Made by a program: the position numbers and the translations under genes
In this document: piece after piece, positions 1-5,879 of the stretch
How the letters are laid out: each line of letters begins with the position of its first letter
Numbering within the stretch: position 1 is the first letter of the stretch
The notes under the pieces: model-generated
What the model saw: the letters and a program-made list of their open reading frames with translations, nothing else
Told to the model about the DNA's origin: nothing
The model's database searches: none
Assembly (NCBI GenBank): GCA_021767245.1
Contig: JAASTO010000085.1
Span: forward strand, 1 to 10,165
Source of the DNA: Balneolaceae bacterium
Lineage (GTDB): Bacteria; Bacteroidota; Rhodothermia; Balneolales; Balneolaceae
Direction: 5' to 3'
Length of the DNA stretch: 10,165 nucleotides

Positions 1-25
1 CGTTTTCTAATCTTTGCCTTTCTCC

Positions 26-40
26 TGAGGAATAGCCTCA
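26..40 (+). terminator. Weak hairpin, possible terminator of an upstream gene
   Basis: TGAGG at 26-30 and CCTCA at 36-40 form a five-base-pair stem with a five-base loop, followed by ATTTCT rather than a proper T run. It sits just where an upstream gene might end. The stem is short, so it may be chance. Confidence 0.2.
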
Positions 41-180
41 ATTTCTAATAAGTGTAAAAACCCCATCTGAACGCTTTATTTGACACTTTATACCCCTGAA
101 GAGGATCGGCACGTCTTCGTTCAAAACATTAAAATTTTTTAATATTAGAAACTTTTAATAAATTACGGGTGAGTTAAAAC

Positions 181-186
181 AGGAGG
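181..186 (+). promoter_or_regulatory. Strong Shine-Dalgarno site (AGGAGG)
   Basis: A perfect AGGAGG lies four bases before the ATG at 191 and fixes that start. It stands out because the other genes in this window have little or no recognisable Shine-Dalgarno sequence, which suggests this small exported protein is translated strongly. Confidence 0.7.
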
Positions 187-190
187 CTCA

Positions 191-607
191 ATGAAAACTT
201 TAATTCTCTCCATACTTACTTTTTTAGCAACCGGACTTATCTTTCAGGCCAATGCCCAGGTAACAGCGGTTATGCAAGCACGGGTTGAAATCATTAGTGG
301 CGCAGGATTTACTGCCCTGAATGAACAGCTTATCGACTTTACTTCTGTTAATGCTTTTGAAGATTTTGAAGCCGGTACCTTTACTCTTGTCACCACCCCG
401 GGTTCTGAAATAAATGTTCGCCTCGAAAACAAAGATCAGGTTGTTAACGAGCAAGGTGAGATCCTGGACTTTGACACTTTGGAAACCGTACAGGTTATTT
501 CTCCTAACGGTGAACATGATATTTCTATCAATGGTAAAGTTAGCGACCTTCAACGTTTGAACGGTCATTATCAGGGTGCCATCACCGCCGTTGTTGAATA
601 TTATTAA
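191..607 (+). CDS. Small exported beta-rich protein, DUF4402-like
   Basis: This 138-residue protein begins with a clear Sec signal peptide: MKT, a hydrophobic stretch to about residue 18, then QANAQ with probable cleavage after residue 22. The mature part of about 116 residues is predicted to be nearly all beta strand. Its layout recalls the DUF4402 family of secreted or pilin-like Ig-fold proteins: an early strand (AVMQARVEI, residues 26-34), a central 'F..GTFTLVTTPG' block (59-71), and a C-terminal 'LNGHYQGAITAVVEYY' block (123-138) like the usual G-Y-x-G-x-x-x-V-x-V-x-Y ending. There are no cysteines in the mature part, no lipobox and no catalytic motif. Family assignment is by eye and moderate. 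A structural, surface or adhesin-like role is possible, but no function is shown. It stands alone on the plus strand and converges with the methyltransferase at 687. Confidence 0.8.
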   Translation: MKTLILSILTFLATGLIFQANAQVTAVMQARVEIISGAGFTALNEQLIDFTSVNAFEDFEAGTFTLVTTPGSEINVRLENKDQVVNEQGEILDFDTLETVQVISPNGEHDISINGKVSDLQRLNGHYQGAITAVVEYY

Positions 608-614
608 ACGTTGC

Positions 615-650
615 AGCTATTCGGTTCATCCCGTTGCTCTCTCAATAGCT
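615..650. repeat. Inverted repeat between convergent genes
   Basis: AGCTATT at 615-621 is repeated in inverse form as AATAGCT at 644-650, giving a seven-base-pair stem with a 22-base loop. It lies in the 79-base gap between the plus-strand gene ending at 607 and the minus-strand gene ending at 687, the place where a bidirectional terminator would be expected. The loop is long and no T run follows on the plus strand, so a terminator role is only a guess. Confidence 0.25.
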
Positions 651-686
651 ATCCTTTACAACCTGATTTCGGTAAATAATACCACG

Positions 687-1307
687 TTATTTTTTGGAGG
701 CTCTGATCAGGAAGAACTTCCAGTAGCTGTAGCTCCATTCTTGTTCTGACTCAACTTTTAAGCCTACCCTTTCCACCATTTTTTTAGCCTCACTTGCCGA
801 ACGGGTATTGATAATTTCAGGGACACTAAGTTTGATAAGTCTGTTTACCACCCTGAAAAGACCCGACCGGTTCCAGTCCAAAAGATAGAATTGCCCTCCG
901 GGTTTTAAGACTCTCTGGACCTGCTCCAAAGCTCTTTCCTGTCCGGCGTAATTGTGAAAGGCATTCATTGATACCACCACATCAAATGAATTGGGCTCAA
1001 AACTTAACTCTTCGGCATAATCACAATGAAAGTTAATCGACTCTATCCCGCTGAATCTGTCTCTCGCCAGCTTTAGCATACCTGCAGAAACGTCATTCAA
1101 TGTCATAGACCTGAACCCAAATCCGGCTTCTTTAAGATGCTCCGCAAATAACCCGGTTCCGGCACTTACATCAAGGATCTTATCTTCCGGAGTACATTCA
1201 AACTCAGCCAATAGTTTTGAGTGCGTATGATCGAGGTATTTCTTCCATTTGATCTCATACTTCCGGGCACCCCTTGAATAAGCGTCTGTGGTATTCTTAT
1301 CACTCAA
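687..1307 (-). CDS. Class I SAM-dependent methyltransferase
   Basis: This 206-residue protein has the Methyltransf_11-type Rossmann core. Motif I is ILDVSAGTG (residues 44-52) with Ser where the first Gly usually stands. The acidic post-I region is TLNDVS (69-74), DYAEE (96-100) lies near the adenine-binding position, motif III is NSFDVVVSMNAFHN (106-119), and VLKPGGQFYLLDW (133-145) is the typical strand-5 block. It has no signal peptide, so it is cytoplasmic. The substrate cannot be read from the sequence; ubiE-like quinone or small-molecule methyltransferases have the same core. The start is TTG, with TTGA overlapping the stop of the PCu(A)C gene by four bases; there is no in-frame ATG before motif I, so this start is likely and implies translational coupling. 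It is the last gene of the SCO-PCu(A)C unit. Confidence 0.88.
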   Translation of the reverse strand: MSDKNTTDAYSRGARKYEIKWKKYLDHTHSKLLAEFECTPEDKILDVSAGTGLFAEHLKEAGFGFRSMTLNDVSAGMLKLARDRFSGIESINFHCDYAEELSFEPNSFDVVVSMNAFHNYAGQERALEQVQRVLKPGGQFYLLDWNRSGLFRVVNRLIKLSVPEIINTRSASEAKKMVERVGLKVESEQEWSYSYWKFFLIRASKK

Positions 1308-1750
1308 TGTTTGACCGGCAGCATTAATTGAACTTCTCCCGCCTTACCAAACTGAAGCGTTAAGGCCACGGAATCACCCTCAGCCAACTCTTTTTCCAGC
1401 TGGATGAACATCACATGTAGCCCGCCTTGTTTAAACATCAGGGTTTCTCCGGGTTGAACCGCGATAGCCTTCTTCTCTCTCATCCCCATCATGCCATCTT
1501 CGGTTTCGTAGGTTTCGTGAACCTGAGTCAGTGCCGCAATTCCACTACCCACCGCAAGTAGAGTATCGGGCTCAGACAATGAGTTGGTGTAAGTAAAATA
1601 GGCCGCTGTTGTTCCCCCACTTGCAGCCGGACGCACCCGCTGTTCGGCCACAACTTCATCGGAGTCAGCGGATTTTTTTTCTTCAGAATTGCAGGCTGTT
1701 GCCAACAGTCCCAATCCCAAGATCACTAAAACTAAAACGGAATTTCTCAT
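1304..1750 (-). CDS. PCu(A)C-type periplasmic copper chaperone, lipoprotein
   Basis: This 148-residue protein carries Cu(I) in the periplasm and, in studied relatives, passes it to the CuA site of cytochrome oxidase together with SCO. The N-terminus is a lipoprotein signal ending LLATAC, with Cys20 as the lipid-bearing residue, so it is membrane-anchored where many relatives are soluble. The family's His/Met copper motif is present: H78 in QVHETY, Met87, Met88 and Met90 in EDGMMGMR, and H112-x-M114 in GGLHVMF. An acidic, charged linker (residues 21-40) separates the lipid anchor from the beta-barrel domain. Length is normal for the family. Its ATG overlaps the SCO stop codon (ATGA) and its own stop overlaps the methyltransferase start, so all three are probably made from one transcript. 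Confidence 0.93.
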   Translation of the reverse strand: MRNSVLVLVILGLGLLATACNSEEKKSADSDEVVAEQRVRPAASGGTTAAYFTYTNSLSEPDTLLAVGSGIAALTQVHETYETEDGMMGMREKKAIAVQPGETLMFKQGGLHVMFIQLEKELAEGDSVALTLQFGKAGEVQLMLPVKH

Positions 1751-2322
1751 CGTACTTTATTTAGGTCTTCAACCACAATGGAAGGTATCACTTTTTGACT
1801 CCCGCCATATTCAAAGATCACTCGCGACTCCTTATCCAACACCATGATCTTATCGGAGTGATTGATAAAATATAGCTCACGCCCATCTTCAGTTTCCGTG
1901 GTCATGGAAACCTGACTTCGAACCCGGGCACTGTCCATCAGGGCAAACACCTGCGTGGAGTCTCCGGTTAAAAAGGTAAACCCTTCATCCAATCCAAACG
2001 ACCTCGCATAATTTTTTAATGTGGAGGGCGTATCCCTAACCGGATCAAAAGTGGCAGCTACAAATTCTACATCCTCCGGATAATTCAGATCCTGCTGGAT
2101 CTTTTTAAGGTTCTGGGTGATCAACGAGCAAATATCCGGACAGTTGGTATAAATGAAACCCATAACCACATATTTTCCCTGAAAATCGTCAGGAAAAGTT
2201 ACAGCGGTACTGTCTTGATCAAGAAGTTGAAATTCTGCATCCCCCATGTCATCAATAACGTCAGGGTTATTACCGCATGCGAATACAAAAAATGGTAGTA
2301 TAAGAAATAAAAGTTTTTTCAT
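1747..2322 (-). CDS. SCO1/SenC family copper-binding lipoprotein
   Basis: This 191-residue thioredoxin-fold protein is a SCO1/SenC/PrrC homologue, which inserts copper into, or reduces the cysteines of, the CuA centre of cytochrome c oxidase. The copper ligands are all visible: Cys61 and Cys65 in NCPDIC, and His155 in FINHSDKIM. The signature TFDPVRDTP (91-99) and the thioredoxin-like strand YVVMGFIYT (51-59) support the family. I chose the ATG at 2320-2322 because it gives a clean lipoprotein signal (MKKLLFLILP then FVFAC, lipid Cys16). An upstream in-frame ATG at 2382 would add 20 residues including two cysteines, bury the signal peptide and nearly reach the divergent gene, so it is unlikely. 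The gene is first in a three-gene unit with PCu(A)C and a methyltransferase. Confidence 0.94.
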   Translation of the reverse strand: MKKLLFLILPFFVFACGNNPDVIDDMGDAEFQLLDQDSTAVTFPDDFQGKYVVMGFIYTNCPDICSLITQNLKKIQQDLNYPEDVEFVAATFDPVRDTPSTLKNYARSFGLDEGFTFLTGDSTQVFALMDSARVRSQVSMTTETEDGRELYFINHSDKIMVLDKESRVIFEYGGSQKVIPSIVVEDLNKVR

Positions 2323-2395
2323 GATTTGAATGTAAGGAACTTCAGGAATAACTTTGAAATTATGACAACAAGTATAAATCATTTAATCATTCAGT
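2323..2395. promoter_or_regulatory. Divergent promoter region between SCO and haem lipoprotein
   Basis: This 73-base, AT-rich gap separates two genes that start in opposite directions, so promoters for both should lie here or reach into the coding ends. On the plus strand a TTTG at 2353-2356 and a TATAAA at 2373-2378 are the nearest to promoter-like elements, but their spacing is not ideal. No clear copper-responsive or other operator palindrome was found. Confidence 0.45.
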
Positions 2396-2914
2396 ATGAA
2401 AAACCAATTCAGAGTTTTAGCTGCATTACTTATAACCGTTTTAGTCTTTGTTGGATTCGCCTGCCAACCCCAGTCATCTGAAGAACCTTCAGTCAGTGAA
2501 ACGGCTCATTCCGATTCTGACGAAAATTATGCTGAAACCGTCCCATTGATCTATCACATGTCTTTTATTCAGCGCTACAGTACCAAACTGTACCTAGCCG
2601 GCATGGAAGAAAACTGGGGACTTGCAGATATCTATGCCCACGAACTGGAAGAGCTATCTGAGGTGATAAGCGAAGGCAATATGATGGATGACGGTATTGA
2701 CATCAGCAATCTTATGAGTACCATGTTCCCGCCGCAGCTCGAACAGGTTGGGGAAGCGATCGACAATCAGGACCTGAGCCAGTTCAGACAGAACTACGAA
2801 AATATGATCCAAACCTGCAATCAGTGCCATCAGGCCGCTGATTATGGGCTTGTGAAGATCACCATTCCGGAAGGGAACCCATTCAATCAGGATTTCTCAG
2901 CTCCGGCAGAGTAG
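2396..2914 (+). CDS. Mono-haem c-type cytochrome lipoprotein (cytochrome c'-like layout)
   Basis: This 172-residue protein has a lipoprotein signal ending VGFAC (Cys23) and one haem-attachment site, CNQCH, at residues 141-145. The region between is low-complexity and acidic to about 48, then probably alpha-helical (H54 to about 140). A single CXXCH near the end of a helical protein recalls cytochromes c' and c556, where the haem site is on the last helix; His54 or Met55 at the start of the helical part could be a distal ligand, but this is inferred. A 27-residue tail follows the haem site. It would sit in the periplasm tethered by lipid, as an electron carrier or a small-ligand (for example NO) binder. 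It is divergent from the SCO copper unit, which fits a shared role in respiration. No Shine-Dalgarno site is visible. Confidence 0.85.
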   Translation: MKNQFRVLAALLITVLVFVGFACQPQSSEEPSVSETAHSDSDENYAETVPLIYHMSFIQRYSTKLYLAGMEENWGLADIYAHELEELSEVISEGNMMDDGIDISNLMSTMFPPQLEQVGEAIDNQDLSQFRQNYENMIQTCNQCHQAADYGLVKITIPEGNPFNQDFSAPAE

Positions 2915-2926
2915 AGTAGAATGTTT

Positions 2927-3856
2927 TTAGTGGTGATGCTCATGTTGATGAACAACCTGATGATCTTGAGCACTGCACGGCTCAAATTCAAACTCAAGGG
3001 TGCTGTGGGTGATGTGATACTCATCATGCAGCACTTTTTTAATGGCTGATTTAATTTCCTCCATCAAATGCAGGTCTTCTTTTTGTATCACAATATGGCT
3101 TTCTAACAGGGTGCTTTCTTCATCCAGCCTCCACACATGCACGTGGTGAACATCACACACTTTATCGACACTCTGCATGGAAGTTGTTAATTCTGTGATA
3201 TCGATATTATCCGGTTTGGCTTCCATCAGTATCTCAATGGCTTCCCTCAGCATGTGATAGCTGTGCCATAAAATGTATGAACCGATCAGGAGAGTGAGAA
3301 TGGCATCCACCACGTACCAGTTATATTTAATGATCAACCATCCCCCAATGATCACCCCAACGGATGAGATCGCATCGGCCAGAATGTGAATAAATGCGGC
3401 CCTCATATTCAGGTCGTCCTTGGAATTCTTCCACAAAAGGGCGGCTGTTATCAGATTGGCAGCCAGGCCGATCATAGCTACCCAAAACATGGTAAGCCCA
3501 TCAATGGTCTCAGGTACGAAAAACCTCTCTATCCCCTCCTTGATGAGAAACAGAGCTACGATCACCAAAGTGATCAGATTCACGAAAGCACCAATGATCT
3601 CCGCTCTTTTGTAACCAAAGGTCTTTGAGGATGTGGCTCCCTTCTTTGCAATTTTTTTGGTCACTAAAGTGGTCACCAGCGACATGGAATCATTGAAATT
3701 ATGAACCGCATCCGACAGCAGGGAGAGACTATTCGAAATAAGCCCCCCGATCACCTGTGCCAGGGTGATCCCAAGGTTCAAAAAGATGGAAACCCATAGC
3801 TTCCAGATGGAGGAGTCGTCTATTTTAGGATGGTGGTGGTGGTGATTATGTCCCAT
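2927..3856 (-). CDS. Cation diffusion facilitator, CzcD/ZitB-like zinc exporter
   Basis: This 309-residue inner-membrane protein exports divalent metal, probably Zn(II), from the cytoplasm by proton exchange. Six membrane segments are visible at about 18-39, 44-66, 87-107, 122-142, 155-176 and 181-202. The transport site is H52-x-x-x-D56 in segment 2 (DAVHNFND) and H157-x-x-x-D161 in segment 5 (HILAD); this HD-HD set is typical of zinc-type members, while iron/manganese types usually carry Asp in place of the first His. A C-terminal cytoplasmic domain (about 203-292) contains HHVHVW (237-242) and HITHSTLEFE (281-290), as in the family. Both ends are His-rich (HNHHHHH at 3-9, HQHEHHH at 303-309), likely metal-gathering tails. 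It ends 12 bases from the convergent cytochrome gene. Confidence 0.93.
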   Translation of the reverse strand: MGHNHHHHHPKIDDSSIWKLWVSIFLNLGITLAQVIGGLISNSLSLLSDAVHNFNDSMSLVTTLVTKKIAKKGATSSKTFGYKRAEIIGAFVNLITLVIVALFLIKEGIERFFVPETIDGLTMFWVAMIGLAANLITAALLWKNSKDDLNMRAAFIHILADAISSVGVIIGGWLIIKYNWYVVDAILTLLIGSYILWHSYHMLREAIEILMEAKPDNIDITELTTSMQSVDKVCDVHHVHVWRLDEESTLLESHIVIQKEDLHLMEEIKSAIKKVLHDEYHITHSTLEFEFEPCSAQDHQVVHQHEHHH

Positions 3857-3919
3857 TATGATGGTCTGTGGACTATATTCTTATACTATTCGAGTTAAAT
3901 GTGCCGGGAGAATTTTCAT

Positions 3920-3961
3920 AAAAATCAGACAACGTGCTTTTCACATTTGCACTACATGTTG
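3920..3961 (-). terminator. Possible rho-independent terminator after the membrane-protein gene
   Basis: Read on the minus strand, CAAC (3961-3958), a five-base bulge, GTGC (3952-3949), an eleven-base loop, then GCACGTTG (3937-3930) can pair as eight base pairs, followed after five bases by a short T run (plus-strand AAAAA at 3920-3924). It lies just past the stop of the gene at 3974 and would separate it from the CDF gene. The bulge and short T run make it uncertain. The promoter of the CDF gene would then lie in 3857-3919, where I see no convincing element. Confidence 0.3.
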
Positions 3962-3973
3962 CCGAATTATGAT

Positions 3974-4432
3974 CTAACCCAGATACCAAATACCGAAGCT
4001 GCCTAAAAGTGTAATCACAAATAATATGTATGCTTGTTTTACAGGCTTGTCAGGCAAATAATTATACAGCGGATTTTCTGTAAAGAACTCTTCCAGCTGT
4101 TCCCGCCGGTTTTTTTCATGTTCGTCCAGGTCATCCTCTTTTTTGACAAGAACTTCAGCGTCGCCTCCAACTTCTTCAAGACTTTCGTTTAAAAAACCGG
4201 CAATGGTGTATTGGTCCACCTTGCCAAGGTTGCTGAGGATCAGATAGGCCGGTGTGCCAACCATAAAGATCGCGATGCTGACCACTGTTTGATCCCAAAC
4301 GGTAAGGTCCACAAACAAACTTAATGACATGCTGACGAATGCAGCCAAACCCATGATGCTCAATAGTGCACTCAGTATGAGTCTTAATTTCCAGTTTTGT
4401 ATGCCTTCCAGCAGTATTTCAGATCCCTTCAT
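3974..4432 (-). CDS. Hypothetical three-helix membrane protein
   Basis: I do not recognise this 152-residue protein. It has a short amphipathic start, then two hydrophobic segments at about 16-41 and 48-68, a charged soluble stretch at 69-130 rich in Glu, Asp and Lys (ESLEEVGGDAEV, then KKEDDLDEHEKNRREQLEEFF, probably helical or coiled coil), and a last hydrophobic segment at about 131-151 ending only one residue before the stop. Basic residues at 15-17 and in the middle stretch suggest that both the N-terminus and the soluble part are cytoplasmic. No enzyme motif or cysteine is present. A GGAAG lies just before the ATG. It follows the carboxypeptidase gene by 45 bases on the same strand and is probably co-transcribed with it. 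Confidence 0.75.
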   Translation of the reverse strand: MKGSEILLEGIQNWKLRLILSALLSIMGLAAFVSMSLSLFVDLTVWDQTVVSIAIFMVGTPAYLILSNLGKVDQYTIAGFLNESLEEVGGDAEVLVKKEDDLDEHEKNRREQLEEFFTENPLYNYLPDKPVKQAYILFVITLLGSFGIWYLG

Positions 4433-4477
4433 AAACTTCCGATCAAAATATTAGACATGAATATGTGCAACACTGCA

Positions 4478-5758
4478 TTAGTTATCAAGATTTTTGTGAT
4501 ACCATTCATCCAGTAATAATTGCATCAACGAACGGGCGGCGGATCTCGAAATTTTGTCCAGCCTGTCTGTTTCAAGACGATCGTCCACCTCATATGTTAC
4601 AGCATCTATTCCAAAGGTATGATAAAACCAGTTTTTAGCAATAGGTGAACTTGTGTCGAATTCCTCAACCGTAAACTCCACATCAGCGTTTTTCTCTTTG
4701 ATCATTGGGATCCATTTCTGAGTGATGTTATCCGGTGTGGTCTTTATCTCCTCATTGATGGGGTAAAACAGGTTTTCATTTGTTGAGTGAAAATCGATCG
4801 CATAAAACATGATACGCCGTTCGTGATCTTTCATCCAGGAAAGTGCATCCCTGACCACCCTCGTTTCGGGTTGATTGAAATTCTCCCAGTCCCGGTTTAG
4901 GTCAATTCCCCCGGCGTTATGCCTCCAGTGTCCCAGATCAACCCCGTCCGGGTTGATCATCGGGAAAGCTTTTACCACAAAGGTATTTCTGAATTGTTCA
5001 GCCAGCTCGGTATCCGAGGTCAACTCCTCCAGAAAACTAAGGGAAGCCAGATATCCGGTCACTTCAGGGGGGTGTTGCCTTCCGACTATCGCAAGCACCG
5101 GTGCTTTTTGACCGGGAGCAACCTCCGTGATCTCAAGCTCCATGATCTCTCTTCCTTTTTTAGAAAGCCCCGCACGTTTATGTTTCACAAAATCATGCCC
5201 AATAATGTTGCGCGATTCAAGGTCTTCCATCAGATCTGATGTGGTCTGCAATGGCTGTGCCGATACATATAGCGGAGCCTCGCTTAGATCCAGCTCAATA
5301 ACTGCCGTGCCATCGGTTGAATCATATTCGAATGCCACTTCTTCGTAATCACTAAGCGTTACTGCTCCAGAACTATCAGGCCTATGTATTTTAGGAACAT
5401 ATCGATGTGTGGCATCCTGATAATTAATTTTTATTTTAGCTGACCTGAGTGTGTCGCTCCATATTTTAAAGGCATACCAGGGACTGTTATTGATAGGTGC
5501 ATTTTCAGGACGAATATACACCTCAAAGAGTGAATCATGTTTGGCATAAAAATCATTGAGACGCGCCCCATCGAACATATTTGAGACCCATACGGTGGGT
5601 TCACCTGTTCCGATCACACGTTTATACTGAGGGGTGAGCTCTTTATCTGTGGTATCCGTCACATCAGGCGGATCGTAAGAGAAACCGGAAAACTCTTCGG
5701 TACTTTTACAGGATGTTAATAAAATTAGCAGTGAAGCCAGCAGTAGTACAAATCTCAT
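4478..5758 (-). CDS. M14-family zinc carboxypeptidase, exported lipoprotein
   Basis: This 426-residue metallopeptidase should cleave C-terminal or gamma-linked residues from peptides outside the cytoplasm. The signal ends LLTSC, so Cys17 is the lipid anchor. Residues about 50-170 form a beta-rich N-terminal domain, as in cytosolic-carboxypeptidase (CCP)-type M14 enzymes. The catalytic domain (about 172-420) shows the zinc ligands H229 and E232 (RQHPPE) and H324 (DFHST), the substrate-binding Asn-Arg at 288-289 (GGIDLNRDW), and a likely general-base Glu390 in AVTYEVDD. The block NPDGVDLGHWRHNAGG (269-284) also resembles CCP-type enzymes. Every key residue appears intact, so it should be active. 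The natural substrate (for example protein tails or cell-wall peptides) is unknown. It is divergent from tamA and followed by a membrane-protein gene. Confidence 0.92.
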   Translation of the reverse strand: MRFVLLLASLLILLTSCKSTEEFSGFSYDPPDVTDTTDKELTPQYKRVIGTGEPTVWVSNMFDGARLNDFYAKHDSLFEVYIRPENAPINNSPWYAFKIWSDTLRSAKIKINYQDATHRYVPKIHRPDSSGAVTLSDYEEVAFEYDSTDGTAVIELDLSEAPLYVSAQPLQTTSDLMEDLESRNIIGHDFVKHKRAGLSKKGREIMELEITEVAPGQKAPVLAIVGRQHPPEVTGYLASLSFLEELTSDTELAEQFRNTFVVKAFPMINPDGVDLGHWRHNAGGIDLNRDWENFNQPETRVVRDALSWMKDHERRIMFYAIDFHSTNENLFYPINEEIKTTPDNITQKWIPMIKEKNADVEFTVEEFDTSSPIAKNWFYHTFGIDAVTYEVDDRLETDRLDKISRSAARSLMQLLLDEWYHKNLDN

Positions 5759-5879
5759 GAAAATAAAGACTTTTAGACTTTTACATTATTTCCTTAAAAT
5801 CAATTCTTGGGTACCAAGATAGCAAACATTAGGTTATACTTATTATTCAAATAACGGTTTCTGATCCCTGAATTTAAAC
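5759..5879. promoter_or_regulatory. Divergent promoter region, carboxypeptidase and tamA
   Basis: This 121-base AT-rich gap lies between two genes starting in opposite directions. It contains a tandem AGACTTTT at 5767-5774 and 5775-5782 close to the carboxypeptidase start, an inverted repeat at 5805-5819, and a TATACT at 5835-5840 that could be a -10 element for tamA, though no good -35 was found at 17 bases. Neither start has a Shine-Dalgarno site. Confidence 0.45.
5805..5819. repeat. Short palindrome, possible operator
   Basis: TCTTGG (5805-5810) and CCAAGA (5814-5819) are perfect six-base inverted arms around a three-base GTA centre. Its size and its place near the middle of a divergent promoter region would suit a dimeric regulator, but only one copy is seen and no regulator gene is nearby. 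Confidence 0.3.

Larger units (their letters stand above)
1..190. other. Left-end non-coding region
   Basis: No gene can be supported here. On the plus strand, frame 1 is open from the window edge to a TAA at 46-48 and frame 3 to a TAG at 33-35, so the last few codons of an upstream plus-strand gene could lie here, but about 10-15 codons are too few to judge. The minus-strand frames close quickly. From about 120 to 175 the sequence is very AT-rich, as expected for a leader or promoter of the gene at 191. A TTGACA occurs at 80-85 without a convincing -10 element at the right distance. Confidence 0.5.

Noticed and set aside
80..190. TTGACA promoter or a riboswitch in the leader of the gene at 191
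   Set aside because: No matching -10 element lies about 17 bases after the TTGACA, and I could not fold the leader into any riboswitch consensus I know, including cyclic-di-GMP types.
470..480. TTTGACACTTT at 470-480 repeating TTTGACACTTT at 79-89
   Set aside because: An 11-base match, one copy inside a coding region where it reads as ordinary codons; no further copies seen, so treated as coincidence.
224..568. Minus-strand reading frames opposite the DUF4402-like gene
   Set aside because: The plus-strand frame has a signal peptide and a strong Shine-Dalgarno site; the antisense frames have neither.
2323..2382. Longer SCO reading frame starting at an ATG at 2382
   Set aside because: It adds 20 residues before a perfect lipoprotein signal, including two cysteines, and would use up the divergent promoter region. 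The ATG at 2322 is the better start.
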